Of a stretch of 64,000 bases of DNA, positions 49,730-58,893 are shown piece by piece (position 1 is the first letter of the stretch; each line of letters starts with the position of its first letter). The position numbers were made by a program, and so were the translations under genes. The stretch is taken from the NCBI RefSeq assembly GCF_003846135.1, contig NZ_RHHM01000005.1:62001-126000 (forward strand), written 5' to 3'. This DNA is from Erwinia psidii. Lineage in GTDB: Bacteria > Pseudomonadota > Gammaproteobacteria > Enterobacterales > Enterobacteriaceae. The notes below the pieces were generated by a model, which did not search any database, was not told the origin of the DNA, and was given only the letters and a program-made list of their open reading frames with translations.

Positions 49730-50088
49730 TTGCGTCAGGCCGTCTGTTTCCTGTCATCGCCGGCTCAGGAGCAAAATTTCAGGCCTTGCGTTATCAGCGT
49801 CAACCACCGTTCAGGTGATGATTGAAGCCGAGGGCTTCTTGCCTGACCTGCCAAAATATATTATCTGACGCTTTACAGGCAGGATCGGCTCACCATATCA
49901 GCCTTACCGGAATGGATCGCTTTTTTCCGCGGCGGACAGCCCGGCGAGATAATTCAATAAATACGGACTACAGCCTATTGTTATCGCGTTCATTTTAATT
50001 TCGTAAAAATTCATGACAGCCCTCGACCGGCATCAGAACGTGGATTATGCTGGAAAGCTGCCGGACTACCTTCTTATGGAGTTTCTTA
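49730..50088 (+). other. Intergenic region after yciH
   Basis: About 360 bp with no supported gene. osmB, the next gene in E. coli, is not present. It should contain the promoter of the DUF333 lipoprotein. Confidence 0.4.
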
Positions 50089-50358
50089 ATGAAAGCTGCA
50101 TTTCTCTTTGCAGGCGTTGTGCTGTTGCTGTCGGGCTGTAGCAGCAATACCGACAACGAGCCACCACAACAAGCGACTGCGGCACATGCCCCGACGCATA
50201 TTGAAATGTCCAGCCTGGCGGAGAATGCCTGTGCGAATGCCGGTGGCGTCATCGCATTGTCGCGCCAGCTGGATGGTAGTTCTGTTGGTATGTGCCAGCT
50301 GGCAAATGGTCGGCGCTGTGGGGAAAATGCGCTGGTGAATGGGCGTTGCGCACGTTGA
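50089..50358 (+). CDS. DUF333-family lipoprotein
   Basis: This 89-residue predicted lipoprotein has a signal peptide ending in the lipobox LLSGC (Cys about residue 16). The mature part is a DUF333 (YoaF/hemolysin-like) domain: NACANAGGVIALSRQLDG, GMCQLANGRRCGENALVNG. Two or more cysteines probably form disulfides in the periplasm. Function unknown. The ATG at 50089 has GGAG seven bases upstream. It lies at the point where gene order jumps from the yciH region to the ldhA region of E. coli. Confidence 0.85.
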   Translation: MKAAFLFAGVVLLLSGCSSNTDNEPPQQATAAHAPTHIEMSSLAENACANAGGVIALSRQLDGSSVGMCQLANGRRCGENALVNGRCAR

Positions 50359-50370
50359 TAAGAGGTGGGA

Positions 50371-50389
50371 AGGCCGGATAATCCGGCCT
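50371..50389. terminator. Inverted repeat between convergent lipoprotein gene and ldhA
   Basis: AGGCCGGAT and ATCCGGCCT are perfect inverted repeats with a one-base centre, in the 42-bp gap between convergent genes. No T tract. Confidence 0.4.
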
Positions 50390-50400
50390 GCGGTAATGAT

Positions 50401-51393
50401 TCAGACAGTCAGTTCGTATGGACAATGCTGACCTGCTTTCAAGGTCCTGAGGTTTTCCAGCGTCGTTTGCGCAATACTTGTCAGCGCTTCGGCAGTAAGA
50501 AACGCCTGATGACCGGTAAAAAGTACATTGTGGCAGGCAGAAAGGCGTCGGAAAACATCATCCTGAATGACATCATTAGATTTATCTTCAAAGAATAAAT
50601 CCCTCTCATTTTCATAAACATCCATGCCAAGTGAACCAATCTTCTGTATCTTAAGCGCATCAATCGCTGCCTGAGAGTCAATTAATCCACCCCGGCTGGT
50701 ATTGATGATCATCACGCCATTTTTCATTTGTTCAAAGGCGGACATATTGAGCAGGTGGTTATTTTCAGCTGTCAGCGGGCAGTGTAGCGAAATGACGTCG
50801 GACTCGCGGAAAAGCGTATTCAAATCGACATATTTCGCGCCCAGTTCCGGCACCTGCGAATCAGGATAAGGATCGAAGGCCAACAGACGCATGCCAAACC
50901 CTTTAAGAATACGCAGCGTGGCGATACCAATTTTCCCGGTGCCGATAATCCCGGCAGTACGACCATGCATATTAAAGCCGATTAATCCCTCCAGCGAAAA
51001 GTTGGCATCGCGGGTGCGCTGGTAAGCACGATGAATGCGTCGGTTAAGCGTCATCATCATTCCAACGGCATGTTCAGCCACGGCTTCCGGCGAATAAGCC
51101 GGAACGCGGACCACTTTAATTCCCAACTCCCGCGCTGCATCAAGGTCAACGTTATTAAATCCGGCACAGCGAAGAGCCACAAAGCGAATGCCCAGCTTTG
51201 CCAGTTCCTCCAGCACCATGCGGCTGCCATCGTCATTGACAAAAAGACACACTCCCTCACAGCCTGAAGCCGTTTTAGCCGTTTTTTCCGTCAACAGGAA
51301 ATCGAAAAACTCCATTTCATAGCCGTAAGTCATATTAACCTGCTCAAGGTATTTCCTGTCGTACTGTTTGGTACTGTAGACCGCGAGTTTCAT
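50401..51393 (-). CDS. ldhA: D-lactate dehydrogenase (fermentative)
   Basis: LdhA reduces pyruvate to D-lactate with NADH during fermentation. The 330-residue D-2-hydroxyacid dehydrogenase has the NAD motif GIIGTGKIGIATL, the active-site Arg in NTSRGGLIDS, the conserved acidic residue in MDVYENE and the catalytic His in FTGHQAFLT. The start at 51393 (AGGAGAG upstream) gives MKLAVYSTKQYD, as in E. coli; the longer frame adds 48 unsupported residues. Divergent from ydbH, as in E. coli. Confidence 0.97.
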   Translation of the reverse strand: MKLAVYSTKQYDRKYLEQVNMTYGYEMEFFDFLLTEKTAKTASGCEGVCLFVNDDGSRMVLEELAKLGIRFVALRCAGFNNVDLDAARELGIKVVRVPAYSPEAVAEHAVGMMMTLNRRIHRAYQRTRDANFSLEGLIGFNMHGRTAGIIGTGKIGIATLRILKGFGMRLLAFDPYPDSQVPELGAKYVDLNTLFRESDVISLHCPLTAENNHLLNMSAFEQMKNGVMIINTSRGGLIDSQAAIDALKIQKIGSLGMDVYENERDLFFEDKSNDVIQDDVFRRLSACHNVLFTGHQAFLTAEALTSIAQTTLENLRTLKAGQHCPYELTV

Positions 51394-51580
51394 TATCTCT
51401 CCTGTGAACCTGAACTTAAAAAGGGCTGCGAAGATAATAACAATAATTATCATTATGCGGCGATGCACTTTGCATATCAGATAATTCCCGCCAGCGTTTT
51501 TCTGATAGCGCTTCTCGCAGGACAGATAACGTGACATTATTCAACCCCATGACTTTCACGGAATTAATGGAATATCTGCC

Positions 51581-54208
51581 ATGACCCGCAGCGGAAAGCT
51601 GTTCACTGCGACAACAGTGCTGCTGCTGTCAGTCAGTGTCACCTTATTTCTGACCATCACCCATTGGTTACCCCGGCTTGCCGGCGTGTGGCTACCGGCT
51701 AACACCACCCTTCATCTGGACAGTCATGTATCCTGGCGCAATGGTGGTTTGTGGTTACCCGCTGTGAGCTATCGTGTGGGGACATGTGAAATGGTCACTG
51801 TCCGCAGTTTGTCACTGAAAAGGAGTGACGGGCGTTGGCAGTTACATGCCGGAAATGTGGAGATAAACAGCGATTGTGCCAGTCAGTTGCCATCGGGCAG
51901 CCAGGTACCCTCCCCAACATCACAGCTCGACTGGCCGTCTTTATTACCAGCCGCCGACGTGGCGATCGAGCGGCTGGCTGTCAGTCCCTGGCAGGACTGG
52001 GCGGGTTCACTGCAACTCAGACTGGACAGTAAACAGCAGCGGGTCAGCTATCAGGGAAAAAATGTCAAGCTGCAAGCCATGTTACAAGACCAGCAGCTTA
52101 ATATTTTGTCACTTTCCGTTAATGTTCCCGGTCTGACGCAGCCGGTTACGGTATCCGGCAAGGTAACGCTGTCAAAGAGGCTTGACACTTTGCCTGAGTC
52201 TGGTGCTTTGCAGGCGGGGCTGACAATGGAAGATATTCCACATCCGCTAAAGGCGAATCTGAACTGGCAACAGGATCAGGGTGAACTGACCTTGACGCAG
52301 AAGGATGACGGGATGTCCCTGTTCAAATTGCCCTGGCAGGTTACATCGTCGCAAATCACCGTTGCGCGGGGACAATGGCGTTGGCCTTATGCCAGTCAGC
52401 CGCTGTCAGGGGGAATTAATCTCTCACTGAGAAACTGGCGGCTGGGGCTGGCGCAAACTGACATCAATGGACGTCTTAACATGCTGACACAGGGACGTGG
52501 CGGAATAGGTAACATGGTGCTAACCCTCGGCCCGGGACGCCTGGACTGGAGTCACAGCCAGTTACCGTTTCGGTTGACGGGTGAAAGCAAAGTGTCTCAA
52601 CTGCTTTTTTTTGCTGCTATCCCGGGCGAAGTGCAGGGGGCGTTGCTCGATCCGGTTCTGGCGCTTAAACCCGGTGCGTTGCTGAGAATGCGTGGAAGAT
52701 TGCTCTCAACACTGGACGTGGATGAGGCGCGTTGGCCACTCTCCGGCGTCATGGTGTCCTCTGCTGGCGTCATGGGACGATTGCAGGCCATTCTGACCGC
52801 GCACGATACCAGCAAAGGTCAGTTTCGTTTACATCTGGATGGCCGGGCAAACAGTTTCTGGCCTGATAAAGGTCAGTGGCAGTGGCGGTATTGGGGGGAT
52901 GGGGTGTTGGCGCCTCTGCACGCCAGCTGGGACGTGAGTGGTAAGGGAAAATGGCAGGACAAATCGATCGAATTACAGTCCCTGTCGACCGGTTTTGATC
53001 AGATAAGCTACGGCAGCGTCAACATCCATGCACCAAGACTGACGCTGGAAACACCGCTACGCTGGCAGCGTGATCGGACCGGGCCGTCTTTCAGTGGCAA
53101 ATTGCGACTGGCGGCGCAACAAACCACGTTCAGCGACGGTGGATATCTGCCGCCAGCAACGCTGGTGATGAACCTCCATGGGCGTGATCCCGGTTCTTTT
53201 CTGCTGAAAGGCTCGTTGGAGGCCAGTCCGATTGGTCCGGTGCGCCTTCAGGGGCGCTGGGATGGAGAGCGCCTGCGCGGCCAGGCATGGTGGCCTGAAC
53301 AGCCGCTGACGGTATTCCAGCCGCTGCTCAGTAACGCCATGAAAATGAAAATTCAGGGGGGCACGCTGAAAGCCCAGATGGCATTCTCTGCTGCTAACGA
53401 TCAGGGATTTGAAGCCGGAGGGCACTGGGTGGTTAGCGATGGTAGTGTGTTTATGCCAGATAATGAAATCATTGGCACAGACTTTTCTTTGCCGTTCCGG
53501 CTTAAAGCCCATCAGTGGTATTTTGGCAGCAAAGGACCGGTATCGTTACGCATCAAAGAGGTAAAAAACCAGTTTAAATTACAGAATATTACGGCTGATT
53601 TACAAGGCTGGTATCCCTGGAGTCATCGTCAGCCACTGCGTCTGATGAATGTTGGCATGGATGTGCTGGGTGGAAAAATGCGCCTGGAAAACCTGCAAAT
53701 GCCACAGACCAGTGCGGCAACATTGCGTCTGAAAAATATCAGTATGAGTGAGCTGGTGACCGCACTCAGACCGAAACAGATCGCTATCTCCGGCCATATT
53801 AATGCCGCGTTGCCGCTCTGGCTTGATGATGCCCACTGGCTGGTCAAAGACGGATGGATTGCCAGCAATGGGCCATTGACCTTACGGCTGGATAAAGACT
53901 TTGCGGATGCCATCTCAGCCAACAACATTGCGGCAGGTGCTGCCACTGACTGGCTACGCTATATGGAAATTTCTCACAGCTGGGCAACTGTGGATATTGA
54001 TAACCTCGGTCAGATGAACCTTAAGGCACAGGTCAACGGTACCAGTCGCTTTAGCGACAAAAATCAGCGTGTGTCGCTTAATTACACCCAGCAGGAAAAC
54101 CTGTTTCAACTGTGGCGAAGTCTTCGCTTTGGCGACAATTTACAATCCTGGCTTGAACAGAATGCCACCCTGCCAACGCACAAGGAAAATAAACATGATA
54201 CGCATTAG
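51581..54208 (+). CDS. ydbH: AsmA-like envelope protein YdbH
   Basis: This 875-residue protein has one N-terminal membrane anchor (about 8-28) and a long periplasmic beta-rich body. Together with TamB and YhdP, YdbH forms the set of bridge-like proteins that move phospholipids from inner to outer membrane; YnbE is its outer-membrane partner. Repeating amphipathic strands are visible throughout (for example LRLQGRWDGERLRGQAWW-like units), ending in a C-terminal domain near 700-860. The end overlaps the ynbE start by 14 bases. Slightly shorter than E. coli YdbH. Confidence 0.93.
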   Translation: MTRSGKLFTATTVLLLSVSVTLFLTITHWLPRLAGVWLPANTTLHLDSHVSWRNGGLWLPAVSYRVGTCEMVTVRSLSLKRSDGRWQLHAGNVEINSDCASQLPSGSQVPSPTSQLDWPSLLPAADVAIERLAVSPWQDWAGSLQLRLDSKQQRVSYQGKNVKLQAMLQDQQLNILSLSVNVPGLTQPVTVSGKVTLSKRLDTLPESGALQAGLTMEDIPHPLKANLNWQQDQGELTLTQKDDGMSLFKLPWQVTSSQITVARGQWRWPYASQPLSGGINLSLRNWRLGLAQTDINGRLNMLTQGRGGIGNMVLTLGPGRLDWSHSQLPFRLTGESKVSQLLFFAAIPGEVQGALLDPVLALKPGALLRMRGRLLSTLDVDEARWPLSGVMVSSAGVMGRLQAILTAHDTSKGQFRLHLDGRANSFWPDKGQWQWRYWGDGVLAPLHASWDVSGKGKWQDKSIELQSLSTGFDQISYGSVNIHAPRLTLETPLRWQRDRTGPSFSGKLRLAAQQTTFSDGGYLPPATLVMNLHGRDPGSFLLKGSLEASPIGPVRLQGRWDGERLRGQAWWPEQPLTVFQPLLSNAMKMKIQGGTLKAQMAFSAANDQGFEAGGHWVVSDGSVFMPDNEIIGTDFSLPFRLKAHQWYFGSKGPVSLRIKEVKNQFKLQNITADLQGWYPWSHRQPLRLMNVGMDVLGGKMRLENLQMPQTSAATLRLKNISMSELVTALRPKQIAISGHINAALPLWLDDAHWLVKDGWIASNGPLTLRLDKDFADAISANNIAAGAATDWLRYMEISHSWATVDIDNLGQMNLKAQVNGTSRFSDKNQRVSLNYTQQENLFQLWRSLRFGDNLQSWLEQNATLPTHKENKHDTH

Positions 54209-54383
54209 TCTGCTGGTGCCTGCCGTCATTTTGCTGCTCAGCGGCTGTATACCGCGCATCGAAGTGGCAGCACCCAAGGAGCCCATCACAATAAATATGA
54301 ATGTCAAAATTGAGCATGAGATTCATATAAAAGTGGATAAAGACGTTGAAGCCCTGTTAAAAAGTCAGAGCGATCTGTTCTGA
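54195..54383 (+). CDS. ynbE: Lipoprotein YnbE
   Basis: This 62-residue outer-membrane lipoprotein has the lipobox LLSGC (Cys about residue 16) and a conserved mature segment EPITINMNVKIEHEIHIKVD. The alternating beta pattern fits the proposal that YnbE forms beta-strand stacks with the C terminus of YdbH. It starts inside the end of ydbH, 14 bases before that stop, so translation is coupled. Confidence 0.92.
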   Translation: MIRISLLVPAVILLLSGCIPRIEVAAPKEPITINMNVKIEHEIHIKVDKDVEALLKSQSDLF

Positions 54384-54393
54384 GGAGCGTCGG

Positions 54394-54720
54394 ATGAAAA
54401 AACTAAAAAGTCTGCTTTTAACTCTGCTACTGCTTTCGCCGTCGCTAATGGCGCTGACGCTGGATGAAGCGAGAAAGCAGGGGCGAGTTGGTGAAACGCT
54501 GTCGGGTTATATTGCCGCAGTAGAGCAGGACAGCGACACCGTAGCCCTGGTTGCAAAAATTAATCAGCGGCGCCAACAGCAGTACGAAATGCTGGCGCAA
54601 AAAAATAACCTGACGGCGGCCGACGTCGGGCGAATAGCGGGACAGAAGCTGGTTGCGCGCGCGGCGCCGGGAGAGTATGTACGCGGTATTAATGGAAAAT
54701 GGCTGCAAAAAACGCCCTGA
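54394..54720 (+). CDS. ydbL: DUF1318 periplasmic protein YdbL
   Basis: This 108-residue protein has a cleavable signal peptide (Lys-rich N terminus, hydrophobic LLLTLLLLSPSLMA) and a DUF1318 domain: LDEARKQGRVGETLSGYIA and INQRRQQQYEMLAQKN. In E. coli it acts with YdbH-YnbE, apparently controlling YnbE multimerisation. It starts 10 bp after ynbE. The stop lies within the terminator stem. Confidence 0.93.
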   Translation: MKKLKSLLLTLLLLSPSLMALTLDEARKQGRVGETLSGYIAAVEQDSDTVALVAKINQRRQQQYEMLAQKNNLTAADVGRIAGQKLVARAAPGEYVRGINGKWLQKTP

Positions 54721-54744
54721 ACCGCATACTGTCGGGGCGTTTAT
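54711..54744 (+). terminator. Terminator of ydbH-ynbE-ydbL
   Basis: AACGCCC (overlapping the ydbL stop) pairs with GGGCGTT across a 17-base loop and is followed by a short T run. Confidence 0.55.
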
Positions 54745-54904
54745 ATGTGTGACACACACATCATGTGTATTCGCGCAGATTTGACCTGACACAGCGATGG
54801 CACACTGAACGGCAGAGGTTGCAAAGACTCTGAGCGGCTCTGTCGTATTAACGCGTCGTCAGGTAACATGCTGTTTTTTGTGATGTTGCCTGACTATGGT
54901 TCTG

Positions 54905-55235
54905 ATTCGAAAATCTTTCCGACGCCTGCATTGTCCTGGCGATGTTATTGCATAGTGTGTCCGCTGTCATCTGGTGTACTCGATCACTGCAGGAAATGAT
55001 GAAAGAGCGTGGTATCACTGTTGATCACTCCACGCTTGACCGGTGGGTAATACGTCTGGTGCCGGGGCTGGGCGGTGGGGGGCAGCATAAACCAACCGTG
55101 GGTCGCCGGTGGCGAATGGCCGACATGTATATAAAAGTCAGAGGGCAGTGGAAATTCCTCTACCGCGCTGTTAATACTGATGGTCAGAGGCTCTTTGTGT
55201 CCGCACCCGTGCAGACACGTGCGGTTAATTGTTGA
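54905..55235 (+). pseudogene. IS6-family transposase remnant
   Basis: The frame contains LQEMMKERGITVDHSTLDRW and then WRMADMYIKVRGQWKFLYRA, both typical of IS6 (IS26-like) transposases (usual form RxWRxDETYIKVxGxWxYLYRA). The first catalytic Asp-Glu appears as Ala-Asp, the N terminus is frameshifted, and everything after the first catalytic region is missing. Only about 90 of 235 residues remain and no terminal repeats are seen. Nonfunctional. Confidence 0.8.
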
Positions 55236-55668
55236 TTTGCATTATTTTGATATCAAATTTGCTGCAGTCGTTAACGGTGCACAGGCCACTAAACCACAGC
55301 TCTCCATGTGGACCAACCATAACGCCTGTCTCTTTTGCGAATAAATCGGCGTATCTCTGATCCAAAATGATTTTTACCAGCCGATTGGTGAAAATTTTAT
55401 CGTAAACTTTAATTAAAGCACGGTTGTCAGCAATATCGATGGCTTTATGGCTGACCGTAACGGTAAGGGGATAATCGACCATTGCCGCAACAGCTTCTTT
55501 TTCTTTAACCGCTTTTTGAAGTTTATTAAACACGTTGTGGTATTGCTCGTGCGAATTTAAACCCATAAGGGTATCCAGCCGGGCATCTGTTTCATTATCG
55601 CTGCCTGCAAATACCGTCAGGGACAAACTCAGGGTTAACAGCATAGCGACTGATAATTTGTTAAACAT
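55225..55668 (-). CDS. Predicted periplasmic protein, possible orphan immunity protein
   Basis: I cannot name this 147-residue protein. It has a clean signal peptide (MFNKLSVAMLLTLSLSLTVF, cleavage near FAG-S) and a mature domain with YPLTVTVSHKAIDI, KVYDKIFTNRLVKIILDQRY and GPHGELWFSGLC. Its two cysteines, both near the C terminus, may pair. The start at 55668 has AGGA upstream. The upstream frame on the same strand ends one base before this ATG, as in a toxin-immunity pair, and an exported partner would suit a toxin acting in the periplasm. That role is inference. Flanked by IS6 and recombinase debris. Confidence 0.75.
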   Translation of the reverse strand: MFNKLSVAMLLTLSLSLTVFAGSDNETDARLDTLMGLNSHEQYHNVFNKLQKAVKEKEAVAAMVDYPLTVTVSHKAIDIADNRALIKVYDKIFTNRLVKIILDQRYADLFAKETGVMVGPHGELWFSGLCTVNDCSKFDIKIMQINN

Positions 55669-55669
55669 A

Positions 55670-55861
55670 TTATTCCTGCCTGAACGGGGCGGCTTCTTCA
55701 AGCTTTCTTCTGTACAGATGAGGTGGAATTGTTGGTTTTCCGATTTTGTGACCTTTTGCGTCATGTTTGAAAATATAAATATATTGCAACATTTTATCAT
55801 ATACTGCTTTCATGCCGCCACGATGGGCCGCTTCCATAACTGCTGAGGGATTCGATGCGTG
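55670..55861 (-). pseudogene. C-terminal remnant of an unknown protein upstream of the periplasmic gene
   Basis: The minus-strand frame ends in a plausible protein C terminus (GGMKAVYDKMLQYIYIFKHD followed by AKGHKIGKPTIPPHLYRRKL and ten more residues). Upstream it loses any natural start, because the complementary strand there is a serine-recombinase remnant. Its stop is one base from the next ATG, so it was probably the 3' end of a larger gene in the same operon, cut by insertion. Family not identified. Confidence 0.4.
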
Positions 55862-55894
55862 AGACCAGCGAGCCCGTGTCAGGCGATGATGGGG

Positions 55895-56247
<353 letters not shown>

Positions 56248-56284
56248 TAACCAAAAAATTAATGCTAGGAGGATCTCTGTCTTT

Positions 56285-56752
56285 TTATTTGACTATTTTC
56301 GAACATTCTTTTTTAAGCTTATGAGCTACCGATTGGAATGGGGATTTTTTGAATTTTAAATTGTTTATTTCTGACTTTAATTTCTTTAAATCTGTTTTTT
56401 TATTATTTATCGCATCGCTTAAATTTTCGTGTTCCGCTCGAAGGGAACCAAGTGCTTCATTTTTTGCAAAAATCAAGCCCTCCAGTTTGTGTAATTGATT
56501 TTTTGATTCCAGGAGTTCATCTTCGTTATCTTTAATATCGATTTTTAATATGGTGTTTTTCTCAGTTAATCTGTTATTTTCCTTGTTTAGTCTGATGTTT
56601 TTATCCAATAATTCTACTGTTGAGTTTCTGACTTCATGTATCATAGCAGGTAAGGGTTGCTTTTCTATGACGACATTTTTTTCGGTTTTGGTAAAAATAT
56701 CACCAATGTTATTGGTAATGTGGTCACATGATTTACCACATAAATTCATCAT
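56285..56752 (-). CDS. Coiled-coil protein of unknown function
   Basis: This 155-residue protein is encoded by DNA much richer in A+T than its neighbours. Residues about 40-135 are a continuous predicted coiled coil with Leu, Ile and Asn at heptad positions (LLDKNIRLNKENNRLTEKN, LEGLIFAKNEALGSLRAEHE). There is no signal peptide; the N terminus has two cysteines (LCGKSCDH). No family is recognised. The base composition and the surrounding IS remnants point to horizontal origin. Confidence 0.6.
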   Translation of the reverse strand: MMNLCGKSCDHITNNIGDIFTKTEKNVVIEKQPLPAMIHEVRNSTVELLDKNIRLNKENNRLTEKNTILKIDIKDNEDELLESKNQLHKLEGLIFAKNEALGSLRAEHENLSDAINNKKTDLKKLKSEINNLKFKKSPFQSVAHKLKKECSKIVK

Positions 56753-57239
56753 GATAATTTCCTGTTAAAATTTTTTTCGAAGAATACACTGAAATAAAAG
56801 CCACTTTTGTATATTTCTTGAGAAGTTTTATGAAGCGCTATCAATCTATTTCGAATGACGCTGTATAAAATGCACAAGTCACTCATTTATAGCTATCAAA
56901 AAACGATTATTTTTGGCGGCGATTACTGATTGCAACATCTAAATAGCTTATACATCGAGTCTCACTGGCAGCGTCGTAATTCATGTCAGCACCTCAAAAA
57001 GCGGTCAAAAAAATATTGCCGCCCTGGTGCCAGAAATTTCGGCGGTGACGGTGCCAAACCTCATGGTGAGAATATCGCCCGCCTTTCTCCGCTTTGCAAT
57101 GGGCATATCAAAATGCCTGGTGATTATTCCGTTACCCTGACAAAAGGCCATGAAAAGAAGCATTAGAGGAGGAGAATATTGCCTAACGTCACTGAGCGTC
57201 AGACTCCTGAGATAACCGTAATACGCATGGAGTCTTGCC
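56753..57239. other. Unassigned stretch in the mobile-element region
   Basis: About 490 bp. A 78-codon plus-strand frame (56930-57166) has no recognisable family. It may be decayed insertion-sequence DNA. Confidence 0.35.
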
Positions 57240-57750
57240 AGAAGCCTTTCCGGGTAGGGGGGGGATATGGTTTTCCTCCAACACAGCAGGGAGGCGTTTT
57301 GTCACTGTGTTACCCCGTGACAAACTCATGCCAAACTCCAGCAGAAAGGCATGCATCTGAACCGTGGTTTTAACGCGCTGCCGTATCAAACAACGCCTGA
57401 CCCGGTGTGGTGCAGATATTGCCTGCTGGTCTTCTTTCCGGGGTGTCTCAAAGCGCATGGAGGGACGGGAAGCTGCCTGGCAGATAGCTTCAGCATCAAC
57501 AAAATCGTTCCTGTCACTTTTGACAAATGGGCGGACACTGATGGCCCAACAGAGATAGGGTTCCTGCCATATAATGCGCCCCCGTGCTGGGCTCCATTAC
57601 CACGGAACAGACCGGGCTGGTTGCAAGAAAAGTGGCGAGTTGAGAGTGGGAAAACTTTTTACGAAGCAGGGCATTGCCTTACCGATCCTGGCAATTAACA
57701 TGAAAGGAATGTTTACCCAGTTCAATACCCACAAGCGTGACATTTTGCAT
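57240..57750 (-). pseudogene. IS110/IS1111-family transposase remnant
   Basis: Reading the minus strand from ATG 57750 gives MQNVTLVGIELGKHSFHVNC and a stop at codon 24. Further frame-shifted pieces follow: VVMEPSTGAHYMAGTL, RNDFVDAEAICQAASRPSMR and DRVKTTNQMHAFLLEFG-like text (here RQRVKTTVQMHAFLLEFGMS). These are the DEDD-type N-terminal domain of IS110/IS1111 transposases. The first Asp of the usual GIDLGK is Glu here. The C-terminal domain is missing. Confidence 0.85.
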
Positions 57751-57866
57751 GACGGAACCCTCAGGAAAATGTCACCCTGCCAGCGTACCGCTCACAGGGT
57801 GACCATTTCACTAACAGGCAAGTTGACAAGCTCGTTTGCAGTCTCAACGCCTGATATCAGTTTTTC

Positions 57867-58334
57867 TCAGCCAGGCTTTTTTCCATTCGTGTAAATATCA
57901 GGCCGGGTAATGGTCCATGCATAGTTTTCCTGATTTACAGGCTTGTAGCCAAACTTTTCATAAAGCCAGGAAGCGGTTGATGTGAACAGCATGATCCTGC
58001 GAAGCTGCCTGAACAAAGGGTGACTATGTATGCATTCCATAAGCCATCTTCCAAGTCCTTCCCCCTGATATTCTTCCAGTACATAAACATCACAAAGATA
58101 GGCGAATGTAGCGTGATCGGTTATCAGGCGCGCAAAACCTATCTGGTGTTCATTATGGTAAAGGCCAAAATTAAGACTTTTTTCAATTGACGCAGATACA
58201 ATGTCCAGATGAATGCCTTTTGCCCAGCTTGATCTTGTCAGATACCGATGGATAGCCTGCACATCCAGCTTTTCTCGGTCGGTACTTACCTGGTAATTAA
58301 CCTTATGCCATTCATATTTCTCTGAAATGCTCAC
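57867..58334 (-). CDS. GNAT-family N-acetyltransferase
   Basis: This 155-residue protein has a single GNAT domain that should transfer an acetyl group from acetyl-CoA to an unknown amine. The acetyl-CoA-binding motif A is LCDVYVLEEYQGEGLGRWLM (Q-x-x-G-x-G), preceded by the strand IGFARLITDHATFAYL and followed by LRRIMLFTSTASWLYEKFGY. Full domain length. It stands alone among insertion-sequence remnants and ends close to the IS110 fragment. The gene looks intact. Confidence 0.9.
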   Translation of the reverse strand: MSISEKYEWHKVNYQVSTDREKLDVQAIHRYLTRSSWAKGIHLDIVSASIEKSLNFGLYHNEHQIGFARLITDHATFAYLCDVYVLEEYQGEGLGRWLMECIHSHPLFRQLRRIMLFTSTASWLYEKFGYKPVNQENYAWTITRPDIYTNGKKPG

Positions 58335-58429
58335 TTTCGTTCCTGCCTGTCAGATTCACGGAAATCTGACCTTATTATTCCATGAAAAAATTGTAGTTCG
58401 GAATCGCCAGGGGTGAGGTGGTACTTTTG

Positions 58430-58495
58430 CTTATATCTGTCCCAGATAATCGCTTTCTGTCCCGGTGTGTAGTTAATTCGCGTTCTTCGTTTCAT
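58430..58495 (-). pseudogene. Transposase N-terminal fragment (IS30-like)
   Basis: MKRRTRINYTPGQKAIIWDR starting at 58495 resembles the helix-turn-helix start of IS30-type transposases. After about 22 residues the frame continues with unrelated text to 58331. No catalytic domain is present. Confidence 0.45.
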
Positions 58496-58893
58496 GGCAA
58501 TCTTCCCCCTTTGATTAAGGATAGCGTGGCATCGAGCCGTTGAACTCACAATTCAAACCAGGCTGTCAGGTTTGATGATGTTCTGTCCGCGAAAGCTGTC
58601 ATATCAGGTCCGGGCTGATACTGACCATTCCCGTGTCCTGTCCCGCCGATGGCTTCAGCGCTGGCTACACTGTCAGCACCACTGTTCAACAGCACTTTCC
58701 TGAGTGCCAGCCTAAGTTTTACTCATTCCTAACATTCTTTGTTACAAGTTTACATTCATGTTTTGTTTCAAAGAGGTAAACTCGCTTAACTTTACCTTGT
58801 CTTATTTCTGCAACATCTTGACGTGGCAGTATGCAGAGCAAATCCGGTCTGTTTCTGGCATCACATTCACCTGCAACAACAACGACGACACAG
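58496..58893. other. Intergenic region upstream of eptB
   Basis: About 400 bp containing more low-quality open frames and presumably the eptB promoter. No supported gene. The left part may be insertion-sequence debris. Confidence 0.35.

Noticed and set aside
54745-54761. Perfect inverted repeat ATGTGTG-ACA-CACACAT as an operator
   Set aside because: It lies after the ydbL terminator, next to IS6 debris, with no promoter or gene for it to control.
56930-57166. A 78-codon plus-strand frame
   Set aside because: No recognisable family or ribosome-binding site, and it lies among insertion-sequence debris.
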